NCBI GenBank assembly: GCA_022843625.1
Contig: JALHNH010000016.1
Coordinates: forward strand, 1 to 64,000
Length of the DNA stretch: 64,000 nt
Reading direction: 5' to 3'
Source: Bryobacter sp.
Lineage (GTDB): Bacteria > Acidobacteriota > Terriglobia > Bryobacterales > Bryobacteraceae
The position numbers and the translations under genes were made by a program. A model generated the notes under the pieces. It was not told the origin of the DNA and ran no database searches. It saw only the letters and a program-made list of their open reading frames with translations. Shown here piece after piece: positions 36,611 through 44,940 of the stretch. Positions within the stretch are counted from its first letter, which is position 1. Each line of letters opens with the position of its first letter.

Positions 36611-37103
36611 GGTGGGCCACGAGTACCGGAGTGGGCTGGGCTGGGACTCGCATCGCATCGCTGTGGGTAGGCCGTTGTTGCTGGGTGGGGTGTTGGTAGA
36701 GAGTGAGTTTGGCCTCGATGGGCACTCCGATGCGGACATCCTGCTGCATGCGATTACCGATGCTTTGCTTGGGGCGTTGGCGCTGGGGGATATCGGGATG
36801 CATTTTCCGGATACGGACCCGAGATGGAAGGGTGCGGAGAGTATGCAGTTTTTGCTGCACGCGTTGGGGCTGGTGAAAGAGAAGGGTTATGAGGTGGTGA
36901 ACCTCGACACTACTGTAATTCTAGAGCGGCCGAAGCTTAAGGATTACCGGGTGCGGATTCGCGAGCATATTGCTTCTCAGATGGGACTGCATGTGGATGT
37001 GGTGTCGGTGAAGTTCAAGACGGCGGAGAAGGTGGGGCCGGTGGGTGAGGGGAAGAGTGCGGAGGCGCAGGCGATTGTGATGCTGCGGCGGCATCAATCC
37101 TGA
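36600..37103 (+). CDS. ispF: 2-C-methyl-D-erythritol 2,4-cyclodiphosphate synthase
   Basis: IspF converts CDP-ME 2-phosphate to MEcPP with release of CMP. GLGWDSHRIA carries the metal-binding Asp and His of the usual G-x-D-x-H start. SDADILLHAITDALLGALALGDIG is the family core (cut across two segments), FPDTDP follows, and AQAIVMLRR ends it. The frame is open from inside ispD; the GTG at 36600, or that at 36612, gives a normal length of 163-167 residues. I chose 36600, with an 11-base overlap with ispD. ispD-ispF adjacency is common. Confidence 0.93.
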   Translation: MVARVGHEYRSGLGWDSHRIAVGRPLLLGGVLVESEFGLDGHSDADILLHAITDALLGALALGDIGMHFPDTDPRWKGAESMQFLLHALGLVKEKGYEVVNLDTTVILERPKLKDYRVRIREHIASQMGLHVDVVSVKFKTAEKVGPVGEGKSAEAQAIVMLRRHQS

Positions 37104-37111
37104 GTTGATGC

Positions 37112-37140
37112 TTGCCTGACGGGTAGATTTCACTTATCTT
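37112..37140 (+). promoter_or_regulatory. sigma70-like promoter immediately upstream of a toxin-antitoxin pair
   Basis: TTGCCT at 37112-37117 and TATCTT at 37135-37140 are 17 bases apart. With the usual spacing the transcript would start at about 37147, the A of the antitoxin ATG. The mRNA would then be leaderless or nearly so. Confidence 0.45.
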
Positions 37141-37146
37141 CAGGGA

Positions 37147-37371
37147 ATGGAAGTAGAATTCACGATTGAGCAAGAAGCTAAGCTTGCACGCATTGCCGCT
37201 AATGAGGGGATTGATGCGAAGCGGCTGGTAATGGATGCCGCTTTACGTCTCATTGATCGTGATGCTCATTTCCGCGTTGCGGTGCAAGAGGGTATTGCCC
37301 AAGCCGATCGGGGAGATTTGATTGGGGAAGCCGAAATGGACTTGCGCTTTGAAGAATTACTGCGCTCCTAA
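37147..37371 (+). CDS. ParD-like antitoxin
   Basis: A 74-residue, acidic protein with a helix-rich N-terminal part (EFTIEQEAKLARIAANEGID) followed by AAL and an acidic C-terminal stretch ending in DLRFEELLRS. It is the size and position of the antitoxin in a type II ParDE-type module and lies 12 bases upstream of a ParE-like toxin gene. The DNA-binding part is not clearly ribbon-helix-helix by eye. It should neutralise the toxin and repress its own promoter. Confidence 0.75.
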   Translation: MEVEFTIEQEAKLARIAANEGIDAKRLVMDAALRLIDRDAHFRVAVQEGIAQADRGDLIGEAEMDLRFEELLRS

Positions 37372-37383
37372 GCCCTTGAACTC

Positions 37384-37662
37384 GTGAAGGAGATTCGATG
37401 GACGCCCGCCGCCGTTGCGGATTTGGAACAAATCAGCAAGTACCTTGAAATTCATTTCCCGCAATTCAGGTTGCGGACGCTGCGAAGGCTGTATGCCGAA
37501 ATCAAGGCTCTTAAAGCTTCACCGAAGCGAGGGCGGGTTGGGGCGGAGGATGGGACTCGGGAACTTGTTTTTTCGCCACTTCCTTACATTGCTGTTTATC
37601 GCGTGATGCCACAGGGTGTAGAAGTTTTGCGTATCTATCATGGCGCACAAGACTGGATGTGA
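37384..37662 (+). CDS. ParE/RelE-like toxin
   Basis: A 92-residue toxin of the RelE/ParE fold, opening at GTG 37384. The pattern IRWTPAAVADLEQISKYL, then KALKASPKRGRVGAEDGTREL and a hydrophobic C-terminal strand (YIAVYRVMPQGVEVLRIYHGAQDW) is typical of the ParE branch, which poisons gyrase. RelE-type RNA cleavage cannot be excluded. The C-terminal HGAQDW end is a common ParE feature. It is co-transcribed with the antitoxin. Confidence 0.85.
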   Translation: MKEIRWTPAAVADLEQISKYLEIHFPQFRLRTLRRLYAEIKALKASPKRGRVGAEDGTRELVFSPLPYIAVYRVMPQGVEVLRIYHGAQDWM

Positions 37663-37744
37663 CGGGTGAAGGCTGGTGCGACAATGTTAGATGCGTTCCG
37701 GAAGTAACAGTCCTGGTTGGAGCGGGATCATAAGCGAGGTATTG

Positions 37745-39001
37745 ATGCGGGCATTTGTTGTCATTTTTGTGTTGGGGCTGGCTAGTGTTGCGGCACGGGC
37801 CGAGGTGACCTACGCGAAGGAAGTGTCGCGAATTCTGGCGGCTCGGTGTCAGCAGTGTCACCGGCCTGGGGATATAGGCCCGATGGCTTTTATGAACTAC
37901 GGCGATGCTTTCAACTATGCTCCCGATATCAAGCGTGTGATCGAGGAAGGCATTATGCCGCCGTGGAAGCCGAGCGAGAGCCATGGAAAGTTCAAAGGAG
38001 CTTTCGCGCTGAAGCCGGAAGAGAAGCTGGACTTGCTTGCGTGGATCGAGAATGGGACACCGTTCGGGGATGAGGCGGATCTGCCTCCTGCGCCAGAGGA
38101 TAAGGGTGTTTGGATTTTGGGTGAGCCTGACCTGACGGTGAAGATGCCGATGGCCTATACGCCTGCTCGGGGCAAGGATGTCTATCGCTGCTTTGTGTTG
38201 CCTACGGGAATTGACGCGGACCGATTTGTGAGTGCGATCGACATCGTGCCGGGGAACCGGAAGATCGTACACCACGTAATCGTTTACCTTGATCCGACGG
38301 GTGATTCCGAGAGGCTCGACGCCAAGGATGAAGAGCCTGGTTATGACTGCTATGGCGGGCCTGGGTTTGAGATCGGTGTCAGCAATCTGGAGAGCCTGCT
38401 CTTGAATGGCTATACGCTAGGTGGCTGGGCTCCGGGGGCGCGGCCTGAGCATTTGCCAACGGGGATCGGTATGAAGCTGGGCAAGACTGCTCGCGTCGTG
38501 ATGCAGATTCACTATTACACCGGGGGGCGGAGTGGTGAGGATCAGACCTCAGTTGGAATCTACTTCAACAAAGAGAAGGTGGAGAAGCAGCTTTACTTTG
38601 TGCCTGTCGTGCAGACGCGTTTGAACATTCCCGCCGGGGATCCCGCGCATGTGGTGACGGCGAGTTTCTCAATATTTCCTGGCCTTGAGATGAAGGTGAT
38701 CAATGTGTTTCCGCATATGCATCTGCTGGGGACCAAGATTGAAGTTGAAAAGAGTTTCCGCGGCGACAAGGAGCGGATGATTCTGATCGATAAGTGGGAC
38801 TTTAACTGGCAGGGGGCTTATACGTTTGAGGAACCTGTCAAGATGCCCGCGCTATCGCAGTTGAGCCTTCGCTGCACTTTTGACAACTCGGTGAACAATC
38901 CGAAAAATCCAAGCAATCCATTGAAGAATGTGAAGTGGGGCGAGGGTACTGAGGATGAGATGTGCCTTGCCTTTGTTGGTGTCGTATTCGATCGCTTTTA
39001 A
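37745..39001 (+). CDS. c-type cytochrome fused to a PHM-like copper monooxygenase fold
   Basis: The 418-residue secreted protein starts with a signal peptide (1-19). A c-type cytochrome segment follows, with CQQCH at 35-39 and Met-ligand candidates in IGPMAF or MPPWKP. The C-terminal half shows a copper type II ascorbate-dependent monooxygenase-like arrangement: H176-H177 (NRKIVHHVIVY), H256 (VMQIHYY), the H-M-H pair H324/H326 (FPHMHLLG) and M406 (TEDEMCLAF). These correspond in order to the CuH (three His) and CuM (His-x-His and Met) ligands of peptidylglycine hydroxylating monooxygenase. The frame is open from 37691, but the ATG at 37745 gives a proper signal peptide. The heme domain could deliver electrons to copper. 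Substrate is unknown. Confidence 0.8.
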   Translation: MRAFVVIFVLGLASVAARAEVTYAKEVSRILAARCQQCHRPGDIGPMAFMNYGDAFNYAPDIKRVIEEGIMPPWKPSESHGKFKGAFALKPEEKLDLLAWIENGTPFGDEADLPPAPEDKGVWILGEPDLTVKMPMAYTPARGKDVYRCFVLPTGIDADRFVSAIDIVPGNRKIVHHVIVYLDPTGDSERLDAKDEEPGYDCYGGPGFEIGVSNLESLLLNGYTLGGWAPGARPEHLPTGIGMKLGKTARVVMQIHYYTGGRSGEDQTSVGIYFNKEKVEKQLYFVPVVQTRLNIPAGDPAHVVTASFSIFPGLEMKVINVFPHMHLLGTKIEVEKSFRGDKERMILIDKWDFNWQGAYTFEEPVKMPALSQLSLRCTFDNSVNNPKNPSNPLKNVKWGEGTEDEMCLAFVGVVFDRF

Positions 39002-39010
39002 GAGAGAACC

Positions 39011-40399
39011 ATGGTTGAACATAAAGCTCGCGTGCTGGTGGTGGATGATGAGGAGAACCAGCGGCGTGGTTTGTCGTCGCTGATTTCTGCCTGGGGGTAT
39101 GAAGTAAGGCAGGCGGAGAATGGGGCGAAGGCGCTTGAGGTGATGGAGACCTGGCCCGCGCAATTGATCGTGACCGACATGATGATGCCGGTGATGGATG
39201 GGGCGGGGCTGCTGGGGAAATTGAAGGAGCAGGAGAACCCGCCGCTGGCGATTGTGGTGACAGCGTTTGGGAGCCTTGAGACTGCGCTCAATACAATTCA
39301 TGAACTGGGGGCGTTCTGGTTTCTTGAGAAACCGATTGACCCGCAGGCGATGAAGCTTCTGCTGGATCGTGCACTGTCGGCTCGCCGTTTGAGCGAAGAC
39401 AAGGTGATTCTGGAGCGGCAACTGGGCTATGAAGGGCGTCTGGGCGGGCTGGTGGGACAGACGCCGGTGATGCACGAGCTCTTTGGGCTGGTGCAACAGG
39501 TGGCACCGACAAGGGCCTCGGTGTTGATTACCGGCGAGAGTGGGACGGGTAAAGAAGTGCTGGCGCGGGCGATCCATGGATTGAGCCCACGCGCGAAGGA
39601 TCCGTTTGTGGCCCTCAATTGCGCGGCATTGCCGGAGAGCCTGATTGAGAGCGAGTTGTTCGGGCACGAGAAGGGGGCGTTTACGGGAGCGCTGGAGCGG
39701 CGGGCCGGGTGTTTTGAGCTGGCGCATCGGGGAACCTTGTTGCTGGATGAGATTGGTGAGATGCCGGTAAGCACGCAGGCGAAGTTGTTACGAGTGCTTG
39801 AGGACGGCAAGGTGAGGCGTCTGGGGGCCAAGGGCGAGATTGAAGTGGACGTGCGGATTGTGGCTGCAACAAACCGGAAGCTGGAAGATGCTATCAGCAA
39901 GGGAACGTTTCGGGAAGATTTGTTTTACCGGTTGAACGTGTTTCGTCTGGAACTGGCGCCGCTACGGGAGCGGATGGAGGATCTGCCGCTGCTGGTGGAA
40001 ACCCTGATTCAGCAGATGAACGCCAAGCATGGGGTGCGGGTGCCCGGAATTGAAGATGCGGCGATGCTTGCGTTGAAACGGCGGAGTTGGCCAGGGAATA
40101 TTCGTGAGTTGCGCAATGTGCTGGAGCGAGCAGTGATTCTGGCGGGAGAGGGGCCGATCCGGATGGTGCATTTACCTCCTGTGCCTGGAACAGATAGTGG
40201 CCCTGCTGTATCTAATGACCCTGAGGCAATTCTGATCCGGGTTGGTACGACTGTGGATGAGTGTGAGAAGGTGTTGATTTTTAAGACGCTGGAACATACC
40301 AGACAGAACAAGACGCGGGCGGCGGAGATCCTTGGTTGTAGTTTGAAGACACTCCATAACAAGTTGAAGCAATATGGCGCCGACGATAGCGATGCCTAG
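39011..40399 (+). CDS. NtrC-family sigma54-dependent response regulator
   Basis: A 462-residue activator with three domains. The receiver (about 1-120) has acidic residues D12-D13 and phospho-site D56 in LIVTDMMMP. The AAA+ domain (about 145-375) has Walker A GESGTGKE, the sigma54-contact loop GAFTGA, LLLDEIGEM (Walker B) and the arginine-rich LRERMEDLP. A Fis-type helix-turn-helix is at the C-terminus (TRAAEILGCSLKTLHNKL). It needs sigma54 (RpoN) for activation. The cognate kinase gene starts 6 bases later, so this is a normal two-component pair. The targets are not visible from the sequence. Confidence 0.95.
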   Translation: MVEHKARVLVVDDEENQRRGLSSLISAWGYEVRQAENGAKALEVMETWPAQLIVTDMMMPVMDGAGLLGKLKEQENPPLAIVVTAFGSLETALNTIHELGAFWFLEKPIDPQAMKLLLDRALSARRLSEDKVILERQLGYEGRLGGLVGQTPVMHELFGLVQQVAPTRASVLITGESGTGKEVLARAIHGLSPRAKDPFVALNCAALPESLIESELFGHEKGAFTGALERRAGCFELAHRGTLLLDEIGEMPVSTQAKLLRVLEDGKVRRLGAKGEIEVDVRIVAATNRKLEDAISKGTFREDLFYRLNVFRLELAPLRERMEDLPLLVETLIQQMNAKHGVRVPGIEDAAMLALKRRSWPGNIRELRNVLERAVILAGEGPIRMVHLPPVPGTDSGPAVSNDPEAILIRVGTTVDECEKVLIFKTLEHTRQNKTRAAEILGCSLKTLHNKLKQYGADDSDA

Positions 40400-40405
40400 A
40401 AATCC

Positions 40406-42226
40406 ATGACACTGAAGAGCCGATTGAGGCTGACGATCCTGCTGCCACTGCTGGCGGTTGCGGTGGGGTATTCACTGTTGAGCCTCTCGACTGGGGCGAG
40501 TGTGTTGTTTCGGGAAGCGGCGGAGCGATCGATGCTGCTGGCAAGCCAGGCGCAGACACTGCTGGTGCAGCGGGTGGATGAGTATGGGCGGCAGGGAGAG
40601 CCCGGGGCGAGTCTGAGCGAGACCGAGCAAATGTGGATGGAATCCGCCCTGAAGGACGAGGCGCTGGCGAAGATGCTGGAGCAAACAATGGCTTCGACGC
40701 GCACTGCTGTGGAGATCGATATCAAGGGGCGGGACGGGCGGATATTGTCGTCGTCGAATCCGATGAGCAAGGGTAAGGCGGCGCGGATTGCATTTCCGAT
40801 GCGGGATTGGGCGGAGATGGGGCGGGCGCGGCAGATCTGGCGCGTGTTCACCAAGAAGGAAGAGTACGAGACAATTATTCCGCTGGGGCTGCCGGGGAGT
40901 AAGAAGCCCACGTTTGAGGTGAGGGTGCTGGTGTCGAGCGAGTTGTTGCGGAATACGCTTGAGCCTGAAGTGGGGAATCTGTTGTTTGCGCTGGCGATGT
41001 CTCTACTGGTGTCACTGGGAATTGCGGTTCTAACGGCGGATTTGGCCTTTGTGCCGTTGAGACGATTGAGTGAAGCGATTGACAAGGTGTCTCGTGGGGA
41101 GGCGTTGCATGAGCCTGTAAATCGTGAGGCGCAGGAAGTGCAGATCGTAGAGAGCAAGTTGAGTTTGTTGGGAGAGCAGGTGCGCGGGGCGAAGGAAGAC
41201 CTGAAGCAGATGCGCGGGAATGTGCAACAGTTGCTGGAGCGTATGGAAGACGCGGTGTTGTTGTTTGACGAGGAAGAGAAGCTGGTGAATGCGGGGCGGG
41301 CGCTGGAGAAGTTTTTGGGCCGTGGGCGGTGGGAAATGAGCGGGGCGCATGTGAGCGAATTGTTTGCGCCCGGGACGGCTGCGGGGGATTTGATTCAGGG
41401 GGCTATGGCGCTGAAGCAGAATGTGACCAATGCGGAGTTGACGCTTGGGGCACGGCGGACGGTTCTGGATTTGGAGGTGCTGGAAGCCAAGGGTTTTTTG
41501 CTTACGATTCGCGATGCGGAGGCGAAGCAGAGTATTTCGCGGCAACTCGATGTGTCGCAGCGGTTGAGTGCGCTGAATCGTTTGACGGGTGGGGTGGCGC
41601 ATGAAATCAAGAACCCGCTGAACTCGATTGGACTGCATCTAGAGATCCTCAAAGAGCGGGTGGGTGGGGCTGACCCGGTGGCTGAGGAAGAGCTGCGAAT
41701 TTTGCGGGATGAAACCAAGCGGCTGGACCGGGTGGTGAAGACGTTTCTCGACTTTACAAAGCCTGTGGAGTTGAAGCTGGCCCCGCTTGATTTGTTTGAG
41801 TTGGTGAATAATCTGGCGCAGTTTTTGATGCCTGAGGCACAGTCGAAGAATGTGAAGCTAGCGATTGTGTGTGACGCGGAACGGAGCCGGATTCGCGGGG
41901 ATGCGGATTTGTTGAAGCAGGCGTTTTTGAATCTGCTGCGGAACGGAATGGAGGCGATGCCGGAAGGGGGCCCGCTGTCGATTCAGATTCGCAAAGAGCC
42001 CGTGGAGATTGTGGTGGAGATAAGGGATCATGGGATCGGGATCCCGCCTGAGAGTTACAACAAGATCTTTCAGCTTTACTTTACGACCAAGACACAAGGG
42101 ACCGGGATTGGGTTGGCCGTGACGTATAGGGTCGTGCAGTTGCACAATGGAAGCATCCACTTTGAGAGCAAAGCTGGAGAGGGGACTATGTTTGAGTTGC
42201 GGTTCCCGCGGCTAGAGGAAGACTGA
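40406..42226 (+). CDS. membrane sensor histidine kinase, partner of the NtrC-type regulator
   Basis: A 606-residue kinase. An N-terminal helix (about 8-26) and a second one (about 192-212) enclose a periplasmic sensor of about 160 residues, followed by a HAMP-like linker, a PAS-like segment (about 280-380) and HisKA with GGVAHEIKNPLN (phospho-acceptor H399). HATPase_c has NLLRNGMEAMP (N box), VEIRDHGIGIP (G1) and GTGIGLAVTYR (G2). Spacing of 6 bases after the response regulator gene indicates a two-gene unit. The following proline-rich gene starts 2 bases after its stop, so it is likely in the same mRNA. Confidence 0.94.
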   Translation: MTLKSRLRLTILLPLLAVAVGYSLLSLSTGASVLFREAAERSMLLASQAQTLLVQRVDEYGRQGEPGASLSETEQMWMESALKDEALAKMLEQTMASTRTAVEIDIKGRDGRILSSSNPMSKGKAARIAFPMRDWAEMGRARQIWRVFTKKEEYETIIPLGLPGSKKPTFEVRVLVSSELLRNTLEPEVGNLLFALAMSLLVSLGIAVLTADLAFVPLRRLSEAIDKVSRGEALHEPVNREAQEVQIVESKLSLLGEQVRGAKEDLKQMRGNVQQLLERMEDAVLLFDEEEKLVNAGRALEKFLGRGRWEMSGAHVSELFAPGTAAGDLIQGAMALKQNVTNAELTLGARRTVLDLEVLEAKGFLLTIRDAEAKQSISRQLDVSQRLSALNRLTGGVAHEIKNPLNSIGLHLEILKERVGGADPVAEEELRILRDETKRLDRVVKTFLDFTKPVELKLAPLDLFELVNNLAQFLMPEAQSKNVKLAIVCDAERSRIRGDADLLKQAFLNLLRNGMEAMPEGGPLSIQIRKEPVEIVVEIRDHGIGIPPESYNKIFQLYFTTKTQGTGIGLAVTYRVVQLHNGSIHFESKAGEGTMFELRFPRLEED

Positions 42227-42228
42227 AG

Positions 42229-42816
42229 ATGAGATGGAGAATCAGTGGCGGGTTGGTGATGCTGGCGAGCATGATGCTGGAGCAGGGGTGTTGGTTCAGG
42301 AAGAAGCCGCCAAAGGCATCGATCGTGATCCCGCCCACGCCACAGGCAAAGCCTCCGCAGCCGATGCCGCCGCCACCGCAATTGCCGCCGAGCGATGCGA
42401 AGCCGGTAGTGAAGAGTGCGCCGCTGCCGACTTTGCCGCCGCCGGTAATTGTGCCTGCAAAACCCAAGCCGAAGCCAGCGCGCAAGACGCCGCCTGCCGT
42501 TGCGAGTCCGGAGGTGGAGACTCCAACGCCAGCTAATTTGCCGCCATTGGTAGTAAACCCAGGGCCGAGTTTGCAGCCGATACTGGGGGCCAAGGAAGTG
42601 CAGGAGCGGACGCAGCGGATCCAGCAGTATCTGGAGAAGGCGCGGCTGGTGGTGTTGCGGGCGGAGAGGTCGAACCCGGACGCGAAGACTAAAGAATTGA
42701 TTTCGCAGGTGCGGACCTTCCTGCAGCAGGCCGAGGATGCACGGCGGGTGGATCTGGTGCGGGCGGAGAATCTGGCTGAGCGCGCGGAAGTGTTGTCGCG
42801 GGGACTGGTGCGCTAA
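42229..42816 (+). CDS. proline-rich envelope protein linked to the two-component pair
   Basis: A 195-residue protein. The first 22 residues are hydrophobic and end in MMLEQGCWF, a possible lipoprotein acceptor Cys, though the preceding residues fit the lipobox poorly. Residues about 26-120 are very Pro-rich (PPTPQAKPPQPMPPPPQLPP), the form expected of a periplasm- or wall-spanning stalk. The last 60 residues are predicted alpha-helical (RTQRIQQYLEKARLVVLRAERS). No enzyme motif is seen. It lies 2 bases after the sensor kinase stop and probably acts near the cell envelope in the same response. Confidence 0.7.
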   Translation: MRWRISGGLVMLASMMLEQGCWFRKKPPKASIVIPPTPQAKPPQPMPPPPQLPPSDAKPVVKSAPLPTLPPPVIVPAKPKPKPARKTPPAVASPEVETPTPANLPPLVVNPGPSLQPILGAKEVQERTQRIQQYLEKARLVVLRAERSNPDAKTKELISQVRTFLQQAEDARRVDLVRAENLAERAEVLSRGLVR

Positions 42817-42845
42817 GGGGGATTTGTGATAGCGTCGGCTTGCCT

Positions 42846-44057
42846 ATGCAACGTCGATTGTTTCTATCCACACTAGCTGGTGCCGCTGCTCTCGCAGCAC
42901 CCCTGCCGAAAGTAAAAATTACGCGGGTCCGAATTTACAAGCCCAAAGAATTTAACCCGACCTTCAACCAGAGCAACATGGTTGTCGTTGTAGAAACCGA
43001 TACCGGGCTTATCGGTATTGGCGAGGGCGGGACCAAAGACATGATCGAGCAGTGTGCAGGAAGCTTGATCGGGCAGGACCCGTTCAAGATCGAACGCATC
43101 TGGCATGAGATGTATAAAGCGTGGTTTTATCCGCCGGGGCGGGAGAAGATTCACGCACTGGGGGCACTGGACCTCGCGCTGTGGGATATCAAGGGGAAGG
43201 CTCTGGGGGTGCCTGTGCATCAGTTGTTGGGCGGGATGATTCGAGATCACCTGGAGTGCTACGGAACCGGGCCGCTGGGGGCTTCTCGCGGGCGGTTGTC
43301 GGTACGAGAGAGGGCCAAGGGGGCAATGGAGTCTGGTTTTAGGGCGTTCCGGATGGGGGCGGGAAGCGGAGACCCGCGGGCGGGAGAAGTTTTTGAGACG
43401 CATGCGCAGGTGAGGGGGACGGTGCAGGCTTGTAAGGAGGCTCGTGAAGGTGTAGGTCCTGATGGGGACTGGATAGTGGACTTTCACCAGCGATTCGATT
43501 TTGCCGATGCATTGCGGGCCTGCCGGGGGATAGAGGATTTTGAGCCCTACTTTGTAGAAGACCCAGTGGCGGATGCGCAGGCGCTATCGGAGATTCCGAA
43601 GTTGCGGCAATTGACGACGGTTCCGCTGACGCATGGGGAGGAATGGGGTCAGAGGTGGGATTTCTTCCCACTGGTTGAGAAGAAGGATATCGACTATATT
43701 CGTGCGACTTTACCTAATGTTGGCGGGATTACCGAGATGACAAAAATTGCTGCGCTTTGTCAGACGCACGCCGTTGGAATTGCGCCGCACTTTACGGGGA
43801 GCATTGCCACGGCAGCAATTGTACATACTCTAGGGCCGTTTTCGGGGCCGGTGATTGTCGAGATTGGTTCGAATACAAAGTTGCCCAGCCATATCCAGGA
43901 AGGGCTTGATTTTAAGGCCGGAAAGTGTTGGCCAAATGACCGGCCGGGGCTTGGGGTGACGCTCGAGATGAGCCAGATGACGATGATCGGAGAGGTGACT
44001 GCGCCGGGGAACAAGTTGTTCTACTTGCGTAAGGATGGTTCGTTAACGCACTGGTAA
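42846..44057 (+). CDS. enolase-superfamily sugar-acid dehydratase-like enzyme (MR/MLE), exported
   Basis: A 403-residue mandelate racemase/muconate lactonising-type enzyme. Metal ligands are in WIVDFHQRF (Asp, with the catalytic His two residues on), YFVEDPV (Glu) and PLTHGEEWG (Glu); GIAPHFTGS supplies another catalytic His. This order resembles galactonate/DgoD-type dehydratases, so it probably dehydrates a sugar acid. The N-terminus MQRRLFLSTLAGAAALAAP looks like a twin-arginine or Sec signal, unusual for this superfamily but seen in acidobacteria. The ATG at 42846 is better than a TTG two codons earlier. Confidence 0.88.
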   Translation: MQRRLFLSTLAGAAALAAPLPKVKITRVRIYKPKEFNPTFNQSNMVVVVETDTGLIGIGEGGTKDMIEQCAGSLIGQDPFKIERIWHEMYKAWFYPPGREKIHALGALDLALWDIKGKALGVPVHQLLGGMIRDHLECYGTGPLGASRGRLSVRERAKGAMESGFRAFRMGAGSGDPRAGEVFETHAQVRGTVQACKEAREGVGPDGDWIVDFHQRFDFADALRACRGIEDFEPYFVEDPVADAQALSEIPKLRQLTTVPLTHGEEWGQRWDFFPLVEKKDIDYIRATLPNVGGITEMTKIAALCQTHAVGIAPHFTGSIATAAIVHTLGPFSGPVIVEIGSNTKLPSHIQEGLDFKAGKCWPNDRPGLGVTLEMSQMTMIGEVTAPGNKLFYLRKDGSLTHW

Positions 44058-44067
44058 ACAGAAAAAA

Positions 44068-44096
44068 GCGCCTGCCGCGAGGGAAGCGGCAGGCGC
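44068..44096 (-). terminator. intrinsic terminator after the OmpA-like gene
   Basis: GCGCCTGCCGC at 44068-44078 pairs perfectly with 44086-44096 (7-base loop). On the minus strand it is followed by a run of T's, complementary to the A-run at 44062-44067. It lies 24 bases after the OmpA-like stop at 44120. On the plus strand no T-run follows, so it serves the minus strand. Confidence 0.85.
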
Positions 44097-44119
44097 CCGA
44101 GTGTTGAGAAAAACAAGGC

Positions 44120-44893
44120 TTAGTTGGAAGGTGTGCCAGTGGAGGAGACCTGTGCCGGGGCTTGGTCGCCAGCGACATAGAGTTTCATTTCCACGCGGCG
44201 GTTGAGTTTACGCCCATCGCGGGTTTTGTTGTCGGCAGTCTCATTGTCCATGCCGTAGCCGGCTACAAAGATGCGATGGAGGGGGAGGCTGTGTTTGGCC
44301 GTCAGGTAACGGACGACGGAATCGGCGCGTCTGCGGCTGAGCTCGAGGTTGAGATTCTTGGGGCCGGTGTTGTCGGTGAAGCCTTGGATTTCGACCACGA
44401 AGTTCTTTTGTGTGGTGACTTTTGCGACAGTTGAATCGAGCATTTCCATGGCTTCCTTGCCAAGCTCGGATTGACCACTGCGAAAAAGCACCTGATCTGT
44501 ACTGACTAGCTTGTAATTCTGCATGCCCTCAATGCGGGTGTTAATGGACTTGCCCATCAAGGTCATATCTTTGCCAAGTTGGTCGGCACGGACAAGACCC
44601 TGTTCGGCAAGATTCTTGCCGTCGGCGGCTTCTTTACGAGCGAGGGTTGCCTGCTCAGCTGCGGCGTCTGCTTTGCCTTGAGCCCCCTGAGCGCGCTCGT
44701 CGGCGCGTGATACGCCCCGTTCGAGTTCTTCGATGGACTTGGCCTGAGCCTTGGTCGTTCCGTCAAGATCCCCGACTTTTTGTTCAATGGGGGTGACAGT
44801 TGCTTTTACATATTTCTTCGTTGCGCAGCCGGTGATGAATGGCGCCAGTGCCAAGGCCGCGAAAGAAGTGGTACGGAGAATTGTGTTGGTCAT
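44120..44893 (-). CDS. OmpA-family lipoprotein with coiled-coil linker
   Basis: A 257-residue outer-membrane lipoprotein. The signal ends in LAPFITGCATKKY, a good lipobox with the acceptor Cys. A heptad-like, Ala/Lys/Glu-rich coiled-coil region (about 35-125: KVGDLDGTTKAQAKSIEEL, then RADERAQGAQGKADAAAEQ) separates it from an OmpA C-terminal peptidoglycan-binding domain, with VEIQGFTDNTGPKNLNLELSRRRAD (cut) and the Asp/Arg pair of the family. The ATG at 44893 has AGGAG on the minus strand at 44901-44905 (7-base spacing). The frame is open further upstream to 45046, but that part is leader. It tethers the outer membrane to peptidoglycan. Confidence 0.9.
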   Translation of the reverse strand: MTNTILRTTSFAALALAPFITGCATKKYVKATVTPIEQKVGDLDGTTKAQAKSIEELERGVSRADERAQGAQGKADAAAEQATLARKEAADGKNLAEQGLVRADQLGKDMTLMGKSINTRIEGMQNYKLVSTDQVLFRSGQSELGKEAMEMLDSTVAKVTTQKNFVVEIQGFTDNTGPKNLNLELSRRRADSVVRYLTAKHSLPLHRIFVAGYGMDNETADNKTRDGRKLNRRVEMKLYVAGDQAPAQVSSTGTPSN

Positions 44894-44940
44894 TTTTTTG
44901 CTCCTGGGGTTTAAGGCGCTTTGATATTCGTCTGAGGCAA

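Noticed and set aside
39011-42226. The NtrC-type pair as PrsR/PrsK, the regulators of PEP-CTERM genes.
   Set aside because: The kinase has two membrane helices and a periplasmic sensor, not the multi-helix N-terminus of PrsK. No clear sigma54 -24/-12 promoter was seen before the PEP-CTERM genes.
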